Position numbers and translations under genes: made by a program. From assembly GCA_947632495.1 (NCBI GenBank), contig CANRPL010000036.1, forward strand, positions 1 through 13,615: DNA of 13,615 nt. Reading direction: 5' to 3'. The notes under the pieces were generated by a model. It did no database searches. It had not been told where the DNA came from and saw only the letters and a list, made by a program, of their open reading frames with translations. The stretch is from an uncultured Bacilli bacterium (GTDB lineage: Bacteria; Bacillota_I; Bacilli_A; RF39; UBA660). This document shows positions 1-5,803 of this stretch, one piece after another. How positions within the stretch are numbered: position 1 is the stretch's first letter; each line of letters starts with the position of its first letter.

Positions 1-81
1 ATTGTTTCAAATTACATTTTAACAGATTTATCGCTTTATTTGTATATTTGAGGTCTCACATCAATTGTAACACTACAGTTC

Positions 82-106
82 AAGAAGTCTAAATGACTTC
101 TTTTTT
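82..106 (+). terminator. Intrinsic terminator of an upstream unit
   Basis: AAGAAGTC (82-89) pairs perfectly with GACTTCTT (95-102) around the loop TAAAT, and a T-run covers 101-106. It lies just before the promoter of the first gene, so it should end a transcript that enters from the left edge. Bases 1-81 hold no gene I can support. Confidence 0.8.
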
Positions 107-107
107 C

Positions 108-137
108 TTGACTCGAAATAAATGATAATGATAGAAT
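108..137 (+). promoter_or_regulatory. SigA-type promoter for the tandem wHTH/repeat genes
   Basis: The -35 is TTGACT (108-113) and the -10 is TAGAAT (132-137), with an 18-nt spacer and an extended -10 TGA directly upstream (129-131). The predicted start of transcription is near 144. The G-rich Shine-Dalgarno run (145-150) lies at the very start of the mRNA, so the 5' UTR would be very short. Confidence 0.65.
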
Positions 138-155
138 ATAACTTGGGGGGATGGT

Positions 156-1352
156 ATGATGAATTTAGATATTTTAGTACCATTTAATGGAGAAGTTTTA
201 CCAACTAAAAAGTTATTATCTTTAGGTTTTTCAGCATCAAGCATTAAAAAACTATTAGATGAAGGTATATTAGAAAAGACCCGTCGTGGATATTATCAAG
301 TAACATTACAAGATAATGTTGATACGATGTTAATGTCCTATTACTTAATGAATAATCTTTTTGATGAATTTATCGATTATTATAATTCTTTATCATTTAA
401 GGATTATTCAGCTTATTACTACCGTTTTATGTATGATATTATGGTCAGTGATTATGCTTCAGCTTATAAGAGTTTAGCTAAATGTTGTGAATTAAATAAA
501 AATCAAGCTAATAAAGTTAACTTATATGCTTATGTTTTACTTCTTCATGAATTAATGGGTTTATCTAGCAGTAAACTTACATCCCTACGTAATAAAATTT
601 TTAAAGATAAAGAAGATTCTTTAAGTCTTTTCCTTGATTGTGTCATTCGTAAAGACTACGATAATGCCTATAAGTGTCTTCGTCATAGTAAAGATTCTCT
701 ATCAAAATTGGAAGTTAAAGTTTTACGTGACTTAAGTATTAAAGCTCGTAATTGTTATGATAAACGTAATTCGCCAGAGATGGAAGAATATCGACGTTTA
801 TTTAGTGCTTTTCGTGATAGTGTTTTTAATAATGATTATGATAGTGCCTATTACTATTTAGGTAGATATTATGCATTAGCTTTAAAACTTAATTTATGTG
901 ATGTGCGACTTATGACATACATTGATTTATTTAATTGCTTTAATTATATTGTCGATCATCCAACTATCGATTTAGATGATTATAAGACACGTTATCAGTA
1001 TCATAAAAATATCGTTGATAATTTTTATCAAGCAATTAAAAATAATGACTATATTAACGCTTTAAAATTTGTTAATGAAATAGTTAAGGAAAATAGTAGT
1101 GATGAATTTGCAATATACAAAAACCTATTAGGACGTATCTATAATTTCCTTAATATTCGTACAATTATCAAAAAAGGTAATCCTAACCGTCACATGTCGT
1201 TAAATGGTTTAGTTAAAGAGAAGCGTTATAGTGAAGCTTTACAGGCAACAATAAATAGTAATATGGATGTTCATGATAAGAATATTGTTTCTTCTTTGTT
1301 AGAATCACTTATTGCTTTAGATGATAATTCATTATTTACTAGTAATAATTAG
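156..1352 (+). CDS. Unknown protein: N-terminal winged-helix-like segment plus helical DY..A repeats
   Basis: I do not recognise a named family for the full 398-aa protein. Residues about 14-50 (KLLSLGFSASSIKKLLDEG, then a K-T-R-R-G-Y-Y turn) resemble the winged-helix N-terminal domain of AbiEi-type antitoxins: helix-turn-helix, then a basic RxGxY wing. The rest looks all-helical, and a (K/N)DYxxAYxxL motif recurs near residues 98, 167, 226, 297 and 356, as in TPR-like arrays. There is no signal peptide or membrane span, so it is probably cytoplasmic. The G-rich run at 145-150 supports the ATG at 156 or 159. It ends 5 bases before the next gene's first possible start; that gene has the same architecture, so they form a two-gene operon. 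A ligand- or protein-sensing regulator is a guess. There is no toxin partner, so it does not read as a TA antitoxin. Confidence 0.85.
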   Translation: MMNLDILVPFNGEVLPTKKLLSLGFSASSIKKLLDEGILEKTRRGYYQVTLQDNVDTMLMSYYLMNNLFDEFIDYYNSLSFKDYSAYYYRFMYDIMVSDYASAYKSLAKCCELNKNQANKVNLYAYVLLLHELMGLSSSKLTSLRNKIFKDKEDSLSLFLDCVIRKDYDNAYKCLRHSKDSLSKLEVKVLRDLSIKARNCYDKRNSPEMEEYRRLFSAFRDSVFNNDYDSAYYYLGRYYALALKLNLCDVRLMTYIDLFNCFNYIVDHPTIDLDDYKTRYQYHKNIVDNFYQAIKNNDYINALKFVNEIVKENSSDEFAIYKNLLGRIYNFLNIRTIIKKGNPNRHMSLNGLVKEKRYSEALQATINSNMDVHDKNIVSSLLESLIALDDNSLFTSNN

Positions 1353-1366
1353 ATTGGATGTGCTCG

Positions 1367-3508
1367 ATGAATACAAAACCAATATTAGATACCTTAAAAC
1401 GTTTACCAATTACGGATTTTACAACTAAAACCTTATATGAATCTGGGTTTAGTAAACATATGATTTCCAAGTTAGTTGCTGATAAGACCATTATTAGAAC
1501 TAAAAGGGGACATTATCTTTTTTCCAAAAATAGCTATCAAGCTATGCGTTCATTAGAAAAGGGAACCCGCATGATTTTACGTAATAATCGTTTTGCTGAA
1601 GCTTTAGAATGCTTTCAAAAAACGATAGACCTTCGTGAAGATAATATGGCTGATTTAACTATTGCGGCGATTTTAAGTTTAGCTAAATATATAACCGGTA
1701 TGGATATGGCATATGATGAACTTTTAAATGCACTTTCTTACCAAGATCAAAGTGATGAATCACAACTACTGACAGATTATAAATATCAAATTATTGCTGG
1801 TGATTATTTAGGTGCTTTTAATATGATACGTGCTATTAAAGATGAGGATGAAGCACTTTTCGGTAATGTCCGTGCTACTACGCATAACCTTCATAATCTT
1901 CTTAATAAAGCCTATGATAAGCTGATGCTCGACTACTATCATAAGTATGTTTTAGTACCATCAGAAGAATTATCTATCGAAGAAGAACGCCTTTTCTTGA
2001 AAGCTAATCATTGGCGTCGTGTTAATTTTATGAAAAATTATCAGAAATTAATCGATTATCTTGCTGGTGATAATTTAGAAGCAGCTCGTCTTCAATTAGA
2101 TAAATTGATGCATTATACAGATGATCGCGCTAAAGAAACATGGCAGACATTATATCATCTTTTGGATGTTGGAATGCTGGTTAAGGATGGTAAGTTAACA
2201 CTTAATCAGGAACATTATTACGCTACTGATCCAGAGATTGTATTTGCTATAGCGATGAAAAAGGAAGATTATTTAACCGCACAACAATTAAAGGATAAGG
2301 TTAAAGTACCAGATTATGAAGCACGCTATTTTCATGCTTTAAGTTTGTTATTAGATAAAATTGCTAAAAGACATCAAAAAAGAAGAATACCCAAGGGTAT
2401 TACTAACGCTGTAAAAAAAGAAAATGTTGAAATGGCAATTACTATTAACGATTTAGAAAAACTTGTATATGATAAAGATTATGAAAAAGCTTTACAATTA
2501 TGTAATGAATTTGATCGCTATCAGAAAACAACTAATAAAAGAGTATTTAATGTATCTAAAAGATTAATTATGCGCCTTCTTGATGTTCAGGGATATAAAC
2601 TTCAGTTTACTGTTATTGAACCTCAAAGAAGATATGCTCCTAATAATATTTTTTCCGCTTTTTATGAAGCTTTAGATAATCTTGATTTTAAAGAGGCTCA
2701 TCTTTTAGCGCAAAAATGTAAAAGAAGTAATGAACTTATGCATCGTGATACACATGAATTTACTATTTATGAAATGATTTTAGGTGATCTTAATAACGCT
2801 ATTGCAGAATATGAAAGAATAAAGCCACTTATTAATAGATTTAAAATAGTGCGAAGAAAAATTAGAGATATGTACTACGAAGAAGGTAATCTAACAGAAG
2901 AAGAAATTATGGAATTAATAGCCTTAATCGAAGAGGAAGATCAGTTAACTACCACTATTTATGGAATTAATAAAAACCATAATGAAGATATGCATCTACT
3001 TGCTATTTTAAAAACGATGCTAAAATTACGTGATAATTATGGAACAAGTCCAACATATTTTAATACCTATAATTTGGATTCGGATGATATAATGGAACGT
3101 TTTGAATATGCTTTATATTATGGTGATTATCATACCGCTTTTCTAATTACCCAAGATACTAATTGGTATGACCGCGCTAAAGAAAATTTAGGTAATCCTT
3201 TTCCTCGAGCTTATCAAAAATTATTATTTCAACTTAAGACAATAAATATGGCGACTTGCCATAATCCTGAATTACAGGTTACACATATCGAAATACCTAA
3301 TGTTGATATTCTACATAGGTTACGTTATCTACTAAAGAAGGGTAAATATCAAGAGGCATATGATTATTATTTAAGTCAAGACTTTTCTTTTGCTAGTGAT
3401 GAATTAAGTTGCTTAATGAAAGGTTTACTTCCTTTTTTAGTACAATATAAAGAAGCTGAAGTAAAACCAAAACAGTATCAGATAACTAAAAAAACTAAAG
3501 AAGATTAA
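1367..3508 (+). CDS. Unknown protein: larger paralog with winged-helix-like N-terminus and DY..A repeats
   Basis: The frame is open from ATG 1358. ATG 1367 is my weak preference because GGATG sits 8 bases upstream, giving about 713 aa. Counting from 1358, residues 18-56 repeat the first gene's N-terminus: a TKTLYESGFSKHMISKLV helix pair, then R-T-K-R-G-H-Y-L-F as the wing. The rest appears entirely helical and carries about nine copies of a '(G/K)(D/N)(Y/F)xxA' motif, near residues 77, 148, 237, 303, 373, 442, 476, 589 and 662. Several copies are about 65-73 residues apart, close to two TPR units. No membrane span, signal peptide or enzymatic motif is visible. It is co-transcribed with the upstream paralog, and the stop codon lies inside the terminator loop. 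HTH-plus-TPR regulators (RRNPP type) are an architectural analogy only, since their HTH is of a different (Xre) class. Function unknown. Confidence 0.85.
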   Translation: MNTKPILDTLKRLPITDFTTKTLYESGFSKHMISKLVADKTIIRTKRGHYLFSKNSYQAMRSLEKGTRMILRNNRFAEALECFQKTIDLREDNMADLTIAAILSLAKYITGMDMAYDELLNALSYQDQSDESQLLTDYKYQIIAGDYLGAFNMIRAIKDEDEALFGNVRATTHNLHNLLNKAYDKLMLDYYHKYVLVPSEELSIEEERLFLKANHWRRVNFMKNYQKLIDYLAGDNLEAARLQLDKLMHYTDDRAKETWQTLYHLLDVGMLVKDGKLTLNQEHYYATDPEIVFAIAMKKEDYLTAQQLKDKVKVPDYEARYFHALSLLLDKIAKRHQKRRIPKGITNAVKKENVEMAITINDLEKLVYDKDYEKALQLCNEFDRYQKTTNKRVFNVSKRLIMRLLDVQGYKLQFTVIEPQRRYAPNNIFSAFYEALDNLDFKEAHLLAQKCKRSNELMHRDTHEFTIYEMILGDLNNAIAEYERIKPLINRFKIVRRKIRDMYYEEGNLTEEEIMELIALIEEEDQLTTTIYGINKNHNEDMHLLAILKTMLKLRDNYGTSPTYFNTYNLDSDDIMERFEYALYYGDYHTAFLITQDTNWYDRAKENLGNPFPRAYQKLLFQLKTINMATCHNPELQVTHIEIPNVDILHRLRYLLKKGKYQEAYDYYLSQDFSFASDELSCLMKGLLPFLVQYKEAEVKPKQYQITKKTKED

Positions 3509-3521
3509 TTCCTTCTTTTTT
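3497..3521 (+). terminator. Intrinsic terminator of the tandem wHTH/repeat operon
   Basis: AAAGAAG (3497-3503) pairs with CTTCTTT (3512-3518) around an 8-base loop that contains the TAA stop of the preceding gene, and a T-run extends to 3521. Confidence 0.7.
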
Positions 3522-3560
3522 GTTTGTTGTAAATTGTCTTTCTTATTCATCAAAAGTGTA

Positions 3561-3589
3561 TTGACAAAAAGTAATCTTTGAAATATAAT
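3561..3589 (+). promoter_or_regulatory. Consensus SigA promoter of the T-box/tRNA-Asn/gatCAB-asnS unit
   Basis: TTGACA (3561-3566) and TATAAT (3584-3589) are separated by exactly 17 nt, a perfect match to the housekeeping consensus. The predicted start is near 3596. Such a strong promoter suits a unit that makes stable RNA and is controlled after initiation. Confidence 0.9.
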
Positions 3590-3595
3590 TAGTAC

Positions 3596-3838
3596 ATAAG
3601 CGTTTTGACGTGGAAGAAGTAGTAATAAAGACTGGTTTGAGCGAGTTAGGTATGGTGAGAGCTAACAATTAAGTTTATTATGAATAACATCCGCTAGTTG
3701 TTAGGCTGAAAAGTAATGAGTAAGCTTAATCGGAAGTAATCCGTTATCATATTACACGATTTAGTAGAATCGATAAAGTGATCAATAAATATTGATAAAT
3801 TGGGTGGCACCGCGGTAGTTTCGTCCCAAGGGGACTAT
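3596..3838 (+). promoter_or_regulatory. T-box riboswitch leader, Asn-specific
   Basis: T-box leaders bind a cognate uncharged tRNA and switch downstream expression. The hallmark T-box sequence is at 3801-3815: TGGG, bulge TGGCACC, then GCG. It pairs with CGT (3822-3824) and CCCA (3825-3828) to give the antiterminator. Bulge bases TGGC (3805-3808) are complementary to G73-C-C-A of tRNA-Asn, which is exactly the 3' end of both downstream tRNAs. Stem I is recognisable: the distal arm GTTAG (3645-3649)/CTAAC (3662-3666) encloses a GGTATGGTGAGAG-type loop, and the 3' strand has TGAATAACATCC, where AAC (3686-3688) is the likely Asn specifier. Further hairpins are at CGGA/TCCG (about 3731-3743) and CGATT/AATCG (about 3758-3773). 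The competing terminator is weak: GTCCC (3823-3827)/GGGAC (3831-3835), with no U-run. The start is inferred from the promoter. Confidence 0.93.
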
Positions 3839-3846
3839 TATTAATT

Positions 3847-3922
3847 GCTCAATTAGCTCAGTTGGTAGAGCATCCGGCTGTTAACCGGCAGGTCGTAGGT
3901 CCGAGTCCTACATTGAGCGCCA
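3847..3922 (+). tRNA. tRNA-Asn(GTT), copy 1
   Basis: A complete cloverleaf: acceptor GCTCAAT/ATTGAGC, D arm GCTC/GAGC with G18G19 in an 8-base loop, anticodon GTT (3880-3882), T stem GTAGG/CCTAC, discriminator G73 (3919) and encoded CCA (3920-3922). Two features are odd. The T loop reads TCCGAGT, so position 55 is C instead of the near-universal U (pseudouridine 55), and the first anticodon-stem pair is a U27/C43 mismatch. The acceptor begins G1-C72, whereas transamidated bacterial tRNA-Asn typically has U1-A72. It lies directly behind the Asn T-box and matches that leader's specifier and TGGC bulge. Confidence 0.95.
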
Positions 3923-3995
3923 TTCGTTGCCTGATTAGCTCAGTTGGTAGAGCATCCGGCTGTTAACCGGCAGGTCGTAGGTCCGAGTCCTACAT
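3852..3995 (+). repeat. 62-bp perfect direct repeat (tRNA-Asn bodies)
   Basis: Bases 3852-3913 and 3934-3995 are identical, an 82-base offset. The identity stops inside the acceptor stems, where the two copies differ on both strands in a pairing-preserving way. This looks like duplication with conversion of the tRNA bodies, or acceptor-stem replacement in one copy. Confidence 0.9.
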
Positions 3996-4004
3996 CAGGC
4001 GCCA
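3929..4004 (+). tRNA. tRNA-Asn(GTT), copy 2
   Basis: Same body as copy 1, with a different but fully paired acceptor stem: GCCTGAT/ATCAGGC, G73 at 4001 and encoded CCA at 4002-4004. The anticodon is GTT (3962-3964). It shares the C55 and U27/C43 oddities and the G1-C72 pair. Only six bases separate it from copy 1, so the two are surely processed from one transcript. Confidence 0.95.
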
Positions 4005-4016
4005 TTTAGTTAAAGT

Positions 4017-4040
4017 AGCAAGTCCTAGACTTGCTTTTTT
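4017..4040 (+). terminator. Strong intrinsic terminator between the tRNAs and gatC
   Basis: AGCAAGTC (4017-4024) pairs perfectly with GACTTGCT (4028-4035) around the loop CTA, followed by T4035-4040. Only 16 bases lie between its U-run and the gatC ATG, and these hold the Shine-Dalgarno site but no promoter. gatCAB-asnS should therefore depend on read-through, with the tRNAs as the more abundant product. Confidence 0.85.
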
Positions 4041-4056
4041 ATATAAGGAGGTTATT

Positions 4057-4356
4057 ATGTCAAAAGTATTTACAAGTGAAGTCGTTGATGATTTAGCGGA
4101 CAAATTATTGATAGGTCTAACTAAAGAAGAAAATAAGATGGTATTAGATGAATTCAATCAAATTGATGCTGATATCGATCGTTTAAATGATATTGATGGT
4201 TTAAGTGAAGTAGAACCTATGACTCATTGTTTAGATGATTTTGTCTATGAATTACGTGAGGATGTTGTTGAAGAAAGTATACCAATTGATGAATTGTTAC
4301 AAAATTGTGATAACTATATTGATACCGAAATTAAAGTACCAAAGGTGGTGGGATAA
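4057..4356 (+). CDS. gatC: Asp-tRNA(Asn)/Glu-tRNA(Gln) amidotransferase subunit C
   Basis: GatC is the small helical subunit that wraps around and stabilises GatA in the GatCAB complex, which converts misacylated Glu-tRNA(Gln) or Asp-tRNA(Asn) to the amide form in the cytoplasm. The 99-aa acidic protein fits the family length. It shows the usual N-terminal helix (LADKLLIGLTKEENKMVLDEF), the central D-x-L-x-x-I-D-G-L-S-E-V-E-P-M sequence (compare the family's 'ID..GVEPM') and a C-terminal strand ending KVPKVVG (family 'FKVPKVI'). AAGGAGG (4045-4051) gives a strong start at 4057. Its TAA stop overlaps the ATG of gatA by one base, so translation is probably coupled. Confidence 0.93.
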   Translation: MSKVFTSEVVDDLADKLLIGLTKEENKMVLDEFNQIDADIDRLNDIDGLSEVEPMTHCLDDFVYELREDVVEESIPIDELLQNCDNYIDTEIKVPKVVG

Positions 4357-5803
4357 TGTATATGGATAAAGGCATTGTTGAACTTCATGAAGCTTTACAA
4401 AAAGGTGAAGTAACAAGTGATGATTTAATAAAAGAAGCACTTCAAAAAGCTCATCAAGTTCAAGATAAGTGTAACGCGTTTGTAACTATTATGGATGATG
4501 TTAAAGGCGTTTCCGTAACTGATTATCTGGTATTCCCTATGGCTTAAAAGATAATTATAGCACGAAAGATATATTAAGTACGGGCTCTAGTAATACTTTA
4601 AGAGACTATGTACCATTTTTTGATGCGACAGCTGTATCTAATTTAAAGCATGTCGGTGCAGTAGCAATCGGTAAAACGACGATGGATGAATTTGGTATGG
4701 GTGGTTCAGGTAAAACAGCTCATACGGGTTTAATAAGAAATCCATGGGATTTAGAGAGAATGTGTGCGGGATCTTCTTCTGGTAGTGCAGCTTCTGTAGC
4801 AGCAGGTGTCTATCCATATGCGACAGGATCTGATACAGGGGATTCTATTCGTAAACCAGCTGCTTATTGTGGAATTGTTGGTTATAAACCTACTTATGGT
4901 ATGATTTCTCGCTATGGACTTTTTCCTTTTGCTTCTAGTCTTGATCATTTGGGTTGTTTAACACGTAGTGTTCGTGATGCCGCTATCGTCGTTGATGCGA
5001 TGAAAGGTATCGATAATAAAGACATGACGACTTGGGATTCTAGTGATATACATTTATATGAATCTTTAAATGATAATGTTAAAGGTAAGAAGTTATGCTA
5101 CATCAAAGAAATATGTGATATTAGTAATTATCCAGATGCTTCTAGTGAGTTAAAAGAACATTTAGCTAATTTCAATAAGACTTTAGAGTTATGTAAAAAG
5201 ATGGGTATGAGTGTCGATGAAGTATCCGTCGATATGAAACTTCTTAATGCTTTAAACTCTGTTTATGTGGTTATTTCTTGTGCGGAAGCTACTTCTAATA
5301 TGTCTAATTTAACGGGTATTATTTTTGGACCTCGTAGTAAAGGTGATAATTATGTCGAGATGATGAAAAACTATCGTACGGAAGGTTTCTCATCTTTAAT
5401 TAAACGTCGTTTCATTATTGGTTCTTATGTTTTACAAGCTGAAAATAAAGATCGTTATTTTAATAATGCTCAACGTGTTAGAAGACTATTAGTTGATACA
5501 TGGAAAGATTTGTTTAAAAAATATGATGCAGTTATTTTACCTGTCGGTAGTGGACCAGCTAAATATTTAGATGATAGTAAGAATAAAGATTATACTAATA
5601 GTCATATTCTTGAAGAACATCTACAGATTGGTAATTTTGGTGGTTTTCCATCAATTACCATACCAAATGGTTTTGTAAGTCATCTACCTGTCGGTGTCAA
5701 TATAACAGGTAATTGTTATGATGATATAAATGTTTTAAATATTGCCTATGCTTTAGAAGGACAGATGGATTATAAAAATCAACTAGCAAAGGAGGTTAAA
5801 TAA
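4356..5803 (+). pseudogene. gatA: Amidotransferase subunit A, full length but interrupted by a -1 frameshift
   Basis: GatA is the amidase-signature subunit that releases ammonia from Gln or Asn for GatB. The N-terminal 56 or so residues read in one frame (from ATG 4356), which runs into TAA at 4545. Homology resumes one base back at TTA-TCT-GGT (4523 on), giving LSGIPYGLKDNYSTKD and continuing to 5803. Restoring a T in the TT at 4523-4524 (GAT-TTA-TCT, D-L-S) would give about 482 aa, the normal length. The catalytic set is present: Lys of LKDN (4547-4549), cis-Ser within AGSSSGSAAS (4766-4795) and nucleophile Ser in GSDTGDSIR (TCT 4844-4846). The residue before that Ser is Asp, where the common motif has Gly. 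No slippery heptamer is visible at the shift. The gene lies in an intact operon and is likely essential, so a sequencing error or recent indel is likelier than true loss. Start options are 4356 or 4362. It overlaps gatB's ATG by one base. Confidence 0.9.

Noticed and set aside
1..81. Tail of an upstream gene (frame 1 stop at 49-51 or frame 3 stop at 90-92)
   Set aside because: Too short to recognise any family or choose a frame; only the terminator is supported.
156..3508. AbiE-type toxin-antitoxin pair
   Set aside because: Only the winged-helix N-terminus is antitoxin-like. Neither gene has nucleotidyltransferase (AbiEii) motifs, and both carry the same N-terminal domain.
4356..4547. A separate 63-aa small gene
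   Set aside because: Residues 1-56 or so match the GatA N-terminus, and the end is out-of-frame tail after the indel; it is the 5' fragment of gatA.
4500..4550. Programmed -1 ribosomal frameshift in gatA
   Set aside because: The crossover window (about 4520-4523) has no X-XXY-YYZ heptamer and no evident pseudoknot. The A-rich stretch at 4547 is already past the crossover point.
4751..4948. Minus-strand open frame opposite gatA
   Set aside because: Antisense of the conserved amidase signature region, with no promoter or ribosome site.
4682..5803. GatA starting at ATG 4682
   Set aside because: Conserved GatA sequence, including the catalytic Lys, continues in frame upstream to 4523. No ribosome site precedes 4682.
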